A DNA stretch of 64,000 nt from an uncultured Oscillospiraceae bacterium (GTDB lineage Bacteria; Bacillota; Clostridia; Oscillospirales; Acutalibacteraceae). The DNA lies in assembly GCA_900541905.1 (NCBI GenBank), contig UQLQ01000002.1, positions 62,001 through 126,000 on the forward strand. Reading direction: 5' to 3'. Each line of letters opens with the position of its first letter. Position 1 is the stretch's first letter. Below, piece by piece: positions 49,202 to 58,862 of the stretch. The translations under genes and the position numbers were made by a program. The notes beneath the pieces are model-generated. The model searched no databases. It saw only the letters and a list, made by a program, of their open reading frames with translations, and was not told where the DNA came from.

Positions 49202-49229
49202 CAATATCTTTCAGAAAGGAGGAAGAAAC

Positions 49230-49796
49230 ATGGCTTTACATCCAAATCGTTATAACAGAACATCTGAAGCCTACGATTTTACTTTGTTTGAAGGAAAAGA
49301 ACCGGAAGATAAATACACGGTTCACAGAAAAAGTAAAGAATTAGCAGTCGGTACGGGAACAAGCAAAGAAGATAACCGTTTGCAAACACAATCTAAAACT
49401 CATGTATACCGTATCAAAAAACAGCGCAGCAGAGCGAGAACGTTTCGGGTCGTAGTGTCATGTTTTTTACTCGTAATTGCATTAGGGGCTACGGTATCTA
49501 TCATTTTCAATCAAGTTCAATTAACGGAATTGACAGAAGAGATAGACACAGCTGCCCAGCAATTAGAAGAAAGTCAAAGTGTTTATACTCAACTTCAAAT
49601 GAAAGCAAATGCAAATTTATCTTTGGCAACGGTGGAAAGCTATGCCAAAGAAAATTTAGGCATGAGAAAAATAGACCAGAGTCAATTGGTTTTTGTAGAA
49701 TTATCCAAGGGAGACAAAGGAGAAGTTGTACAAGATAACAGTGGAAACAATTTCTTTACAAATCTTTGGAACTCTATTAAGAACTTCTTGTCATAA
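49230..49796 (+). CDS. ftsL: FtsL-like septum initiation protein
   Basis: A 188-residue bitopic membrane protein: cytoplasmic basic N-terminus (about 1-68), one membrane helix (VVVSCFLLVIALGATVSIIF), then a coiled coil (LTELTEEIDTAAQQLEESQ) and a short tail with ENLGMRKIDQSQLVFVEL. Position between rsmH and the transpeptidase gene identifies it as FtsL, although sequence conservation is low. ATG 49230 follows AAAGGAGG. Confidence 0.82.
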   Translation: MALHPNRYNRTSEAYDFTLFEGKEPEDKYTVHRKSKELAVGTGTSKEDNRLQTQSKTHVYRIKKQRSRARTFRVVVSCFLLVIALGATVSIIFNQVQLTELTEEIDTAAQQLEESQSVYTQLQMKANANLSLATVESYAKENLGMRKIDQSQLVFVELSKGDKGEVVQDNSGNNFFTNLWNSIKNFLS

Positions 49797-49921
49797 TTAA
49801 ATTTTCATTGAAATAAGTATTAATACCAAGGCTCGGCTGAAAAGTTTTACACATGTTGGTATGCTGCACAAAGAGTTGAGAGGTAATCTTAACTCTTATT
49901 TTTATAAAGGGGGAATAGCTG

Positions 49922-52147
49922 ATGGCAAAAGGAACAACCGTTAAAATGTGGCGACGGACTTTAATTGTTTTAATTGTTATGGTGGCTTTAGGTTTCGGTT
50001 TAATTGTGGTCAGCCTAATCCGCCTGCAATTGGTAGATGGTGCCGAACTGCAAAAAGCGGCTGTAGACCAGCAATTAAGAGATACAACCATAAGCGCCCA
50101 ACGCGGAACAATTTATGATAGAAATATGAAACCGCTGGCTCAAAGTGCTACTGTATGGAAAGTAGTATTGGCGCCTGCATATATTGATAAAGATGATGAA
50201 ACACTACGTCGTAAAATATCAACCGGTTTGGCTGATATTTTAGGGCTGGATGCAGAAGATATCTATAAGCGTACCGAAGGTACTTCGTATTACGATGTTC
50301 TAAAAACAAAAGTTGAGACAGATGTAAAAGATAGATTGGTACAATTCATTGAAGAAAATGATTTAGGAAATACCATTCAATTACAAGAGGATTATAAACG
50401 TTATTATCCGTTTGGCTCGTTTGCCTCTACCATTCTTGGTTTTACCGGTACTGACGGCCAGGGTCTTGCCGGGCTGGAAGCGTACTATGATGAATATCTG
50501 TCCGGTACTGCAGGTCGTTTGGTAACGGCAAAAAATGCAGTAGGTACTGATATGCCATTTCAGTATGAACAAAAAGTAGAAGCACAGGATGGTTATAACT
50601 TGGTTTTAACCATTGATGAAGTTGTTCAGCACTATTTGGAGCAAGCTTTGGAGGAAGGCGTTGAAAACAACAAAGTTGAAAATCGTGCAACCGGTATTGT
50701 AATGAATGTAAAAACCGGAGAAATTGTAGCAATGGCTGTGAAAGGGGACTATGACCCTAACAATCCGTTTGTAATCGCAGACGAAGAAGAACGTGCTCGT
50801 ATTGCGGAACTGCCGGAGGAAGAGCAGCAGGAAGCTACGTCAGCTGCTTTGCAAGCGCAATGGAGAAATAAGGCAGTTAGTGATACGTATTACCCTGGCT
50901 CTGTATTTAAGATGGTAACATTGTCAATGGCATTGGAAGAAAATGTTGCTACTGAGGAAACTACTTTCACCTGTACAGGAAGCTATGTTCCTGTACAAGG
51001 AGAAAGAGCAATTAACTGTCATAATACCAGCGGACATGGCACACAGACTCTGGTACAAGGTACTATGAACTCTTGCAACCCATTTTTCATTTACCTGGGT
51101 CAATTGTTAGGTACAGAAACCTTTTTTGATTATTTTGAGGCTTTTGGTTTTACACAAAAAACAGGTATTGACCTTCCGGGTGAATCACAAAGTATATACC
51201 ATGACCGAGATATGACGCAGATGGACTTAGCCGTTGAATCGTTTGGTCAAAACTTTAGTATTACCCCCATTCAGATGATTACAGCATGTGCGGCAATTGC
51301 AAACGGGGGCTATTTGGTGCAGCCTCATGTTGTAAGTCAAATTGTAGATAATGATGGTAATATCATTAAAACTGCAGATACTACAGTGAAACGTCAAGTA
51401 ATTTCTGAGGAAACTTCAAAACGAGTCAGCAAAATTCTGCAAGAAAATGCCACATCAGGAACAGCCAAAAATGGCTACGTTGCCGGTTACAGAATTGCCG
51501 GTAAAACAGGTACTTCCGAAAAAGTTGGTGCCGATGGTAAAGTTGGTAGTGATAATAAATACATTGCATCTTACTGTGGTTTTGCTCCTGCCGATGACCC
51601 ACAATATGCGGTATTGGTATTCTTTGATGAACCAACAGGAGACAGTTACTACGGCGGTGCTGTTGCAGGTCCTGTATTTGCTAAAATTATGGAGGAAATT
51701 CTTCCATATTTGAATGTCGAAACAAAATATACAGAAGATGAGGCAGGCAGCGTTGGTGTAAGTGCACCAAATGTAATTGGTAAAACAGTAAGTGAAGCAA
51801 CCAATGAACTTACAAACAATGGACTGAAGATTTTGGTAAAAGGCTCAGGAGATACTGTAATTGCACAAACTCCGGATCCTGGTAGCTCTGTTCCAAGCGG
51901 CGGTACTGTGGTTGCATATACAGATGAGGCAAGTATGAATCAAACAGTTACAGTGCCGAACTTTACAAATCGTACATTGTCGGATGTCAACTACTTGGCT
52001 GCGCAAGCAGGGGTAAATATCAAAGTGACCGGTGCATATAATAGTTCTGCAGCTACTGCCAGAACGCAGGATTATGCAGCGGGTGAGCAAATAAAACCGG
52101 GTACGGTTATTACAGTCAACTTTGTAGAAGAAGATACTGTTAGATAG
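49922..52147 (+). CDS. Class B penicillin-binding protein with two PASTA domains (FtsI/SpoVD type)
   Basis: A 741-residue transpeptidase. It has an N-terminal membrane helix (about 10-32), the PBP dimer domain (RGTIYDRNMKPLAQS), active-site SVFK (in YPGSVFKMV), SCN, and KTGTSE. Two C-terminal PASTA domains follow (APNVIGKTVSEATNEL and VPNFTNRTLSDVNYLA), the pattern of division PBP2B; SpoVD often has one. Only one such gene is present here, so it may serve both division and sporulation, or a second copy lies elsewhere. Confidence 0.92.
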   Translation: MAKGTTVKMWRRTLIVLIVMVALGFGLIVVSLIRLQLVDGAELQKAAVDQQLRDTTISAQRGTIYDRNMKPLAQSATVWKVVLAPAYIDKDDETLRRKISTGLADILGLDAEDIYKRTEGTSYYDVLKTKVETDVKDRLVQFIEENDLGNTIQLQEDYKRYYPFGSFASTILGFTGTDGQGLAGLEAYYDEYLSGTAGRLVTAKNAVGTDMPFQYEQKVEAQDGYNLVLTIDEVVQHYLEQALEEGVENNKVENRATGIVMNVKTGEIVAMAVKGDYDPNNPFVIADEEERARIAELPEEEQQEATSAALQAQWRNKAVSDTYYPGSVFKMVTLSMALEENVATEETTFTCTGSYVPVQGERAINCHNTSGHGTQTLVQGTMNSCNPFFIYLGQLLGTETFFDYFEAFGFTQKTGIDLPGESQSIYHDRDMTQMDLAVESFGQNFSITPIQMITACAAIANGGYLVQPHVVSQIVDNDGNIIKTADTTVKRQVISEETSKRVSKILQENATSGTAKNGYVAGYRIAGKTGTSEKVGADGKVGSDNKYIASYCGFAPADDPQYAVLVFFDEPTGDSYYGGAVAGPVFAKIMEEILPYLNVETKYTEDEAGSVGVSAPNVIGKTVSEATNELTNNGLKILVKGSGDTVIAQTPDPGSSVPSGGTVVAYTDEASMNQTVTVPNFTNRTLSDVNYLAAQAGVNIKVTGAYNSSAATARTQDYAAGEQIKPGTVITVNFVEEDTVR

Positions 52148-52177
52148 CATTCATACACCTGAAGGAGGTATTCTTTC

Positions 52178-52708
52178 ATGGAACGAAACAACACAAAACT
52201 CATTGTAGTGTCCCAACATGCAATGATGACATGGGGACCGATTTTAGAACAGTTATTTGAACAATGTCATTGCAGTGACAGATTTTCCGTTTGCGGCTTT
52301 GAGGAATTTTTGTTGCATAGCGAATATGGCACTCCGTATATTATTGTACTGGATAGTGAGGATGATTGTTTACAGGCAGCTAATATTTTACACAACTTTT
52401 CAGTTTGTGTAATGAACTATGACCTTCCTGTAAAATTGGATACAAAGAAATTAGATAAATGCAAAGTATTAACTTATTCTACATCCAGTGACAATGCAGA
52501 TTTTACAGCAAGAAATGCGCATTGTATTCAAGAATTTGGGTGTGCATTTGAAATTGTTGGCGTTGGTGTGATTGGAAGAATTAAATTGCGTACTGCCGAA
52601 CCTGACGACGTAAAAACAGCTTTAATGGGTGCGTCCGTTTGTTTGGCTTGCGGCATACCTTTTGCGGATGTATTAACATCTTTAAATATGCTTGCGGTAG
52701 GCGTATAA
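52178..52708 (+). CDS. Mur-ligase-like fragment protein without ATP-binding motif
   Basis: A 176-residue protein. Residues 96-113 (KVLTYSTSSDNADFTARN) resemble the strand that in MurE/MurF precedes the substrate part of the central domain, and TALMGASVCLACGIPFADVLTSL resembles the conserved N-A-L-A-A helix at that domain's end. There is no Walker A GTNGK-type motif and no C-terminal ligase domain, so it cannot be a working ligase. It lies where murE/murF normally are. It has a clean AGGAGG and normal codon use, so it appears expressed. Family assignment is my inference. Confidence 0.6.
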   Translation: MERNNTKLIVVSQHAMMTWGPILEQLFEQCHCSDRFSVCGFEEFLLHSEYGTPYIIVLDSEDDCLQAANILHNFSVCVMNYDLPVKLDTKKLDKCKVLTYSTSSDNADFTARNAHCIQEFGCAFEIVGVGVIGRIKLRTAEPDDVKTALMGASVCLACGIPFADVLTSLNMLAVGV

Positions 52709-52760
52709 AAGGGTTGTATGAATTCAGCAGATATGTGAAATTAAAGGGTGGATAATTGAG

Positions 52761-53783
52761 ATGAGTGGCGTTTTTTCGCTAATTGCGGTGGTATTGTCGT
52801 TTGGGATAACAGCACTGTTAGGAAAATGGTTAATACCTTTTTTAAAACGAATTAACTTTGGTCAGACCATTCGTGAAGAAGGTCCGAAATGGCATATTAA
52901 AAAAGATGGCACCCCCACAATGGGCGGCATCATGTTTATCATAGGCATTGTTGTTTCGGCAGTCATTACCATTCCCATTTACTATGCAATGTCAGGCGGA
53001 GGAACACTAGGAATTTTTGGGGAAACCGTTTTAATGCAGGTAAAAGTATTTGGCGGTTTATTCATGGCAGTGGGCTTTGGTGCAATTGGCTTTTTTGACG
53101 ATTACATTAAAGTGGTAAAGAAAAGAAATTTGGGTCTTACTGCATGGCAAAAGTTAATTTTACAATTTTTAGTTGCAGGTGCATACTTATTATCCATATT
53201 TTTTGCAGGAGAAGATACCAGAACCTTTATCCCCTTGGTGGGCTCTGTTGATTTGAGCTATGGTTATTGGATTTTAGCAGCAATTGTAATTGTAGGTATT
53301 GTAAACGCTGTTAACTTTACAGACGGCATTGATGGCTTAAATACATCCGTAACATTTTTTGTTGCATTATTCTTTATGCTGATTGGTACCGTCATTAACA
53401 CAGTAGGTATCAGTTTACTGTCAGTTTGTGTTGCAGGCGGTTGCATGGGCTTTTTGGTATGGAACTTTAATCCGGCAAAAGTTTTTATGGGTGATACCGG
53501 TTCCTTATTTTTAGGTGGAATTGTATGCGCCCTTGCCTTTGGAATGGATATGCCTATTTTGTTGTTCCCATTGGGCATTATTTACATTGCAGAAATTTTA
53601 TCTGTTGTATTACAAGTACTGTACTTTAAAGCCACAAAAGGAAAACGCCTGTTTAAAATGAGTCCGATTCATCATCATTTTGAAATGTGTGGCTGGAGTG
53701 AAATTAAAATTTGCGGTGTATTTAGTTTAGTTACCGTTATTTTTGGAATTTTATCTTTAGTCTGGGTTATTTTTGGTGTTTAA
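52761..53783 (+). CDS. mraY: Phospho-N-acetylmuramoyl-pentapeptide transferase MraY
   Basis: A 340-residue multi-pass membrane enzyme that makes lipid I. Conserved loops: KKDGTPTMGGIMF, FFDDYIKVVKKRNLGL, NFTDGIDGLNT, GDTGSLFLGG and SPIHHHFEMCGWSE, including the catalytic aspartates and the histidine motif. Confidence 0.97.
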   Translation: MSGVFSLIAVVLSFGITALLGKWLIPFLKRINFGQTIREEGPKWHIKKDGTPTMGGIMFIIGIVVSAVITIPIYYAMSGGGTLGIFGETVLMQVKVFGGLFMAVGFGAIGFFDDYIKVVKKRNLGLTAWQKLILQFLVAGAYLLSIFFAGEDTRTFIPLVGSVDLSYGYWILAAIVIVGIVNAVNFTDGIDGLNTSVTFFVALFFMLIGTVINTVGISLLSVCVAGGCMGFLVWNFNPAKVFMGDTGSLFLGGIVCALAFGMDMPILLFPLGIIYIAEILSVVLQVLYFKATKGKRLFKMSPIHHHFEMCGWSEIKICGVFSLVTVIFGILSLVWVIFGV

Positions 53784-53828
53784 GAATAATTTTTTGCATA
53801 TGCATAAAAGAAGGGAGGGAAATATCAT

Positions 53829-55055
53829 ATGACCAACGGAAGAACCGGTGCAAAAGGAAGACGAGGAATATCCCCTAAAAAGGTAGGGAACGGAACAAAA
53901 ACCTCCAAAGAACATATCGGAAAAAAAATCAGGAATAAAGTGAATTTATTTTCTGTCAGAGCAGGACTTGATATTCCGTTTTTGTTTATCATACTTGTTT
54001 TGGTATCCATTGGTTTGGTTATGCTATTTTCCTCCAGCTATGCTTATGCATACCATAATTACGACGGAGACAGTTTCTATTTTATCAAACGTCAGGCAAT
54101 ATTTGCTGTATTGGGTATTGCAGGTATGATTGCAATTTCCTATTTCGATTATCACCATTTTCATAAACTTACCATTCCTATTTTGATTGCTTCGTGGCTC
54201 TTACTCGGTGTTGTTTTGGTACTTCCTGCCGTTCAAGGCGTACATAGATGGATTAACTTAGGACCTGTCAGTTTTCAGCCTTCCGAAATTGCTAAATTTG
54301 CGTTAATTTTATGGTTTGCCCATTTTGTATCGGTTAATTTTAGGAAGATGAATACCTTTAAAGTCGGTGTCCTGCCGCATTTGTTTATATTAGCAGTAAC
54401 CGTTGGTTTGGTATTTATAGAGCCGCACGTTTCTGCTTCTATCATTTTGATTTTGATTGCAGCTATTATGATGTTTGTAGGCGGCGTTGATAAAAAATGG
54501 TTTATCATTGCGTTTGTGATTGTGGCGGTTGCAGCACTCCTATTTTTAACATTGACACAACACTATGCTACTGATCGTGTGGCAGGTTGGTTAAACCCGT
54601 TTAATCCTCCTGAAGGTGTTGACACATGGCAAACTAAGCAATCGCTTATGGCAATTGGTTCCGGTGGATTTTTTGGTTTGGGTTTTGGTCAATCCAGACA
54701 AAAATACTTATATTTACCTGAGCCGCAAAATGACTTTATCTTCGCAGTTGTGTGTGAAGAGCTAGGTTTTATTGGTGCATTGCTTATTATTATTTTGTTT
54801 ATCCTATTAATTTGGAGAGGTATTACGCTATCTCTGCGTGCAAAAGATAAATTTGGTATGCTTTTGGGTATTGGTTTGACATCTCAAGTCGGTATGCAGG
54901 TTATTTTAAATATCATGGTTGTGACAAATACCATTCCGAATACAGGAATTAGCTTACCATTCTTTAGCTATGGCGGTACGTCGCTGATTATTTTGCTTAT
55001 ACAAATGGGTATTGTATTGTCTATTTCACGAACGTCCGCAGTGGAAAGAAGCTAG
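53829..55055 (+). CDS. ftsW: Peptidoglycan glycosyltransferase FtsW
   Basis: A 408-residue SEDS-family membrane protein with ten predicted helices, FSSSYAYAY, RWINLGPVSFQPSEIAKFALI, LPEPQNDFIFAVVCEELGFIG and PFFSYGGTS. It polymerises lipid II at the septum with the class B PBP. The N-terminus has about 45 extra basic, hydrophilic residues. ATG follows GGGAGGG. Confidence 0.94.
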   Translation: MTNGRTGAKGRRGISPKKVGNGTKTSKEHIGKKIRNKVNLFSVRAGLDIPFLFIILVLVSIGLVMLFSSSYAYAYHNYDGDSFYFIKRQAIFAVLGIAGMIAISYFDYHHFHKLTIPILIASWLLLGVVLVLPAVQGVHRWINLGPVSFQPSEIAKFALILWFAHFVSVNFRKMNTFKVGVLPHLFILAVTVGLVFIEPHVSASIILILIAAIMMFVGGVDKKWFIIAFVIVAVAALLFLTLTQHYATDRVAGWLNPFNPPEGVDTWQTKQSLMAIGSGGFFGLGFGQSRQKYLYLPEPQNDFIFAVVCEELGFIGALLIIILFILLIWRGITLSLRAKDKFGMLLGIGLTSQVGMQVILNIMVVTNTIPNTGISLPFFSYGGTSLIILLIQMGIVLSISRTSAVERS

Positions 55056-55090
55056 CATATTCTATCAAACGGCGAAAGGCTGTGATTATT

Positions 55091-56203
55091 ATGAAGGTTC
55101 TGTTTGCAGGAGGCGGTACAGCAGGACATATTAACCCTGCTTTGGCAATTGCAGGCTATATTCGAGAAAAAGAACCAAATGCAAAATTATTATATATTGG
55201 CAATAAAGGTGGTATGGAAGAACGTCTGGTTCCTGCCGCCGGCTTTGCATTTAAAACAATTACTATTTCAGGATTTCAGCGAAAATTAACACCAAAACAT
55301 ATTGTGGAGAATTTCAAAACAGTAGGGCGTATTTTTACTTCCAGCAATGAAGCGAAACGTTTAATTCAGGAATTCAAACCGGATATTTGTATTGGAACGG
55401 GTGGTTATGTAAGCGGTCCTGTAATACGTGCTGCTATAAAACTGGGGGTACCTTCTGTAATACATGAGCAGAATGCATTTCCGGGAATGACCAATAAAAT
55501 GTTGGCCAAACAAGCAACAAAAGTATTGCTGGCAGTTGAGGATGCACGCCAGTATTTTGAAACAGACCAATGCGTATTAACGGGTAATCCTGTAAGACAA
55601 GAGATTATACGTGCGGATAAACGTGTTTCCAGAGCAAAATTGGGTTTGGACAGCAGACCTGTCATTTTATCATTTGGAGGCAGCTTAGGTGCACGTAATA
55701 TGAATGAAGGCATGGCAGATTTATTGGTTCAAAGCGGAAAAACAGGACAGTTTCAACATATACACGGATATGGTCAATATGGAAAATGGCTTCCTGATTT
55801 GCTTGGAAAAAAAGGTTTAAATCTTAAATTAGCCAAAAATATAGATGTTCGGGAATATATTAATGATATGCCTGATTGTTTGGCTGCAGCAGATTTAGTG
55901 ATTTGCCGTGCAGGTGCAATTACACTCAGTGAGTTGCAAGCGCAGGGAAAAGCATCTATTTTAATTCCATCTCCAAATGTTGCAGAAAATCATCAGTATC
56001 ACAATGCAATGGCAATGGTGAACAGAGATGCCGCAATGATTATTGAAGAAAAAGATTTGACAAGTCAGTTGCTTTGTAAAACCGTGGAGGATTTGTTTGC
56101 AAAAACAGGCAGGGTGGAAGAAATGGCGGCAAATGCGAAAAAAATGGCAATTGTAGATGCCAATGAGCGTATTTATAAAATTATCAAAGACATTGTAGGA
56201 TAG
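55091..56203 (+). CDS. murG: Undecaprenyldiphospho-muramoylpentapeptide beta-N-acetylglucosaminyltransferase MurG
   Basis: A 370-residue GT-B glycosyltransferase that makes lipid II at the inner face of the membrane. Motifs: GGGTAGHINPALAIA, HEQNAFPGMTNK, FGGSLGARNMN and CRAGAITLSELQAQGK with the UDP-GlcNAc site. ATG 55091 is better spaced from AAAGG than the in-frame GTG at 55082. Confidence 0.96.
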   Translation: MKVLFAGGGTAGHINPALAIAGYIREKEPNAKLLYIGNKGGMEERLVPAAGFAFKTITISGFQRKLTPKHIVENFKTVGRIFTSSNEAKRLIQEFKPDICIGTGGYVSGPVIRAAIKLGVPSVIHEQNAFPGMTNKMLAKQATKVLLAVEDARQYFETDQCVLTGNPVRQEIIRADKRVSRAKLGLDSRPVILSFGGSLGARNMNEGMADLLVQSGKTGQFQHIHGYGQYGKWLPDLLGKKGLNLKLAKNIDVREYINDMPDCLAAADLVICRAGAITLSELQAQGKASILIPSPNVAENHQYHNAMAMVNRDAAMIIEEKDLTSQLLCKTVEDLFAKTGRVEEMAANAKKMAIVDANERIYKIIKDIVG

Positions 56204-56295
56204 GGAACAATATCTTTTCAAAAACATAGTATATACAGTAAATATTCTTTTAATGAATATGAAATGTATATTCATGTGATGAGAGGGTGTTGGTT

Positions 56296-57549
56296 GTGGC
56301 AAGACTTGATATTGTTGGACCATGTAAATTACGAGGTGAAGTAAGTATTCATGGAGCAAAAAACAGTGCCTTGCCTCTGCTATCTGCTTGTTTGCTGTGC
56401 AATAGCGAATGCATTCTACATAATTGCCCCAGGTTATCTGATGTAGATATATGCATTAAAATTTTGGAACATCTTGGTTGTAACGTAAAAAGAGAAGGGC
56501 ATAATGTAATTGTAGATCCTTCAACGTTAACCCATTCTGATATTCCGGATTACTTGATGAGAGAAATGCGTTCATCCATTGTATTTTTAGGCGCAATTTT
56601 AACCCGCACCGGTCAGGCTTGTCTCTCGTTGCCGGGAGGCTGCGAATTGGGGCCAAGGCCAATTGATTTGCATTTGTCTGCACTGCGCAAATTGGGTGTC
56701 CATATTAAAGAGTGTCATGGCAGTATGAAATGTACTACCGGTGACGGATTAAAAGGAAATAATATCAGTTTGGCTTTTCCAAGTGTAGGTGCTACAGAAA
56801 ATATTATGTTGGCTTCAGTTTGTGCCGAGGGTGTTACAGTAATCCACAATGCAGCCAGAGAACCCGAAATTTGTGACCTTGCTCATTTTCTAAATAAATG
56901 TGGGGCACATATATCCGGTGCAGGAGAAAGTACCATTATTATAGACGGGGTACCGTGTTTGCATGGATGCGAATATACTGTCATGGCGGACCGCATTGCG
57001 GCAACTACGTTTATGGCAGCAGCAGCTGTAACAGGAAGCAACATTACGCTGAAAGATATTGTTCCGAGTCATTTGGAATCCGTATTGCCTATCTTTGAAG
57101 AGGCGGGCTGTAGCTGCCATTTAAAAGGTGATGCGTTAAGTATTACGGGACCAAAACGACTACAGCCGTTAAAATTGGTCAGAACAATGCCTTATCCGGG
57201 ATTTCCTACTGATGCGCAGGCTCCTGTAATGGCGATGGCTGCATTGGCAGAAGGAACCAGTGTATTTGTTGAAACAATTTTTGAAAGCAGATACAAACAT
57301 GTCTGCGAATTGACACGACTGGGTGCTAAAATTAAAGTGGAAGGCAGAGTCGCTATTATTGAGGGAGTACCTAAATTTTACGGCACCAGTGTGTGTGCAG
57401 CAGAGTTAAGAGGTGCTGCTGCTTTAGTAGTGGCAGGGTTGGCTGCAGAAGGAAAAACATCTGTTTACGGACTGAATTATTTAGACCGTGGATATGAAAA
57501 AATAGAAGTATCTTTGAGTCAATTAGGAGCGAATATTATTAGGAAGTAA
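56296..57549 (+). CDS. murA: UDP-N-acetylglucosamine 1-carboxyvinyltransferase MurA
   Basis: A 417-residue enzyme of the first committed step of peptidoglycan synthesis. Lys22/Asn23 (GAKNSALP) and the catalytic Cys116 (SLPGGCELGPRPIDLHL) are present; this cysteine makes the enzyme fosfomycin-sensitive in principle. The GTG at 56296 is eight bases after GAGGG. Its place within the dcw cluster between murG and ftsQ is common in clostridia. Confidence 0.95.
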   Translation: MARLDIVGPCKLRGEVSIHGAKNSALPLLSACLLCNSECILHNCPRLSDVDICIKILEHLGCNVKREGHNVIVDPSTLTHSDIPDYLMREMRSSIVFLGAILTRTGQACLSLPGGCELGPRPIDLHLSALRKLGVHIKECHGSMKCTTGDGLKGNNISLAFPSVGATENIMLASVCAEGVTVIHNAAREPEICDLAHFLNKCGAHISGAGESTIIIDGVPCLHGCEYTVMADRIAATTFMAAAAVTGSNITLKDIVPSHLESVLPIFEEAGCSCHLKGDALSITGPKRLQPLKLVRTMPYPGFPTDAQAPVMAMAALAEGTSVFVETIFESRYKHVCELTRLGAKIKVEGRVAIIEGVPKFYGTSVCAAELRGAAALVVAGLAAEGKTSVYGLNYLDRGYEKIEVSLSQLGANIIRK

Positions 57550-57567
57550 AAAAGCAGGAGGTTTGGT

Positions 57568-58461
57568 ATGAATAGGGATGACCAAAAAAATAACTTACAA
57601 AAAGCTGCAAGTAAAAAAGTAGAATATCGAAACCGTCCTGCTCATTCTCAACCGCGTGGACGCAGTATGCAGGCCAAAAAAGTAAAGGCGAAAGCAAAGC
57701 ACAGGAAGCGTAATTTGATTTTATTTTATCTCTCTATTTTTGTTGTTATCATAGCAGCTGCAATTACATTGAGCCTAACTGTTTTATTTAAAATCAGTAC
57801 TATTGAGGTAACAGGTACTTCCAGATACAGCGTAGAAGATATTATAAAAGAAAGTGGAATCTCTGAGGGAAACAATTTATTTTTAATTAATAAAGATTAT
57901 GCTGTGCAAAATATCAAAGAGAAACTTCCTTATATCGGTGAGGTAACAATATCACGCAAGCTTCCGGGTACAGTATCCATTAGCGTTTCTGATGCGACCA
58001 TAGCAGGTGCGGTATCGTATAACGGTGGGTATTTGATTATAGACGGCAATGGAAAAGCTGTGGAACAGTTAACGGAGTATCCAACGGAGTATCCTGAAAT
58101 TGTTGGCTTAAATATCTCTGACGCAGTGATTGGAACTGAGATTGTTTATGCTGACAATGACCAAAAAATTGCATTTACTGAGTTACTAAATGCAATAGAG
58201 CAAAGTGGACTGGATAAAATTACAAAAATTGATATTTCTGACACATACAGTATTAAAGCAGTATATGATGGCAGAATTACGATGAATTTTGGTATGGCAA
58301 CAGACTTGACCTATAAAGCCAGATTTGCTAAAAGTATATTTGATTCGGGAAAAATCCAGTCAACAGAAAAAGGGACATTGGATTTGTCTGTGGTAACCGA
58401 TAACAATAAGGTGTATTTTTCACCCGATTATTCTGTTACGTCCAGTTCAGAAGCTGCATAA
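57568..58461 (+). CDS. ftsQ: Cell division protein FtsQ/DivIB
   Basis: A 297-residue bitopic protein: basic cytoplasmic N-terminus (1-48), one membrane helix (LILFYLSIFVVIIAAAITLSLTVLF), a POTRA domain (ISTIEVTGTSRYSVEDIIKESGI) and the following beta domain. It belongs to the FtsQ-FtsL-FtsB divisome subcomplex. A terminator follows, separating it from ftsZ. Confidence 0.93.
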   Translation: MNRDDQKNNLQKAASKKVEYRNRPAHSQPRGRSMQAKKVKAKAKHRKRNLILFYLSIFVVIIAAAITLSLTVLFKISTIEVTGTSRYSVEDIIKESGISEGNNLFLINKDYAVQNIKEKLPYIGEVTISRKLPGTVSISVSDATIAGAVSYNGGYLIIDGNGKAVEQLTEYPTEYPEIVGLNISDAVIGTEIVYADNDQKIAFTELLNAIEQSGLDKITKIDISDTYSIKAVYDGRITMNFGMATDLTYKARFAKSIFDSGKIQSTEKGTLDLSVVTDNNKVYFSPDYSVTSSSEAA

Positions 58462-58479
58462 TATAAAATAATATATTTG

Positions 58480-58523
58480 AAAAGCAAGAAGCCATATTTT
58501 ACCGCTTGACTTCTTGCTTTTTT
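58480..58523 (+). terminator. Terminator between ftsQ and ftsZ
   Basis: A 12-bp stem (58480-58491 with 58510-58521) with an 18-base loop and a T run, ending the dcw operon before ftsZ. Confidence 0.83.
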
Positions 58524-58756
58524 ATATTTATGATACATAAAAACAAACAACAATCATTAGAGAAAAACAGACATAAAATGGGTTGATTGCAATGCGATTT
58601 TTAGGATGTTTTCAAGATGTAAGTAAAATAAGAACAAATTAAAAATTTTGCTGAAAATTTTTCAGAGAATCGATGACATTTTCATTAAAAAGTATATCGC
58701 TTTTACTCGATATATGCACAAAGTTAATAATCTAACACAAAACATGAGAAAACTTA
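58524..58756. other. ftsQ-ftsZ intergenic spacer
   Basis: AT-rich spacer of the ~400-base gap; no gene, repeat or clear RNA element seen apart from the flanking terminator and promoter. Confidence 0.55.
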
Positions 58757-58785
58757 TTGAAATTTTTCGCTAAAAGTGATAAATT
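58757..58785 (+). promoter_or_regulatory. Candidate ftsZ promoter
   Basis: TTGAAA (58757-58762), 17 bases, TAAATT (58780-58785), about 75 bases before ftsZ. The -10 box is not perfect; other AT-rich -10 candidates lie slightly downstream. Confidence 0.5.
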
Positions 58786-58862
58786 AATAATATAACTAAT
58801 TTTGCAGATAACTTAACTTTATATAGGAATATGTTGAGAGAATTTAGAGGAGGAACAAAGCA

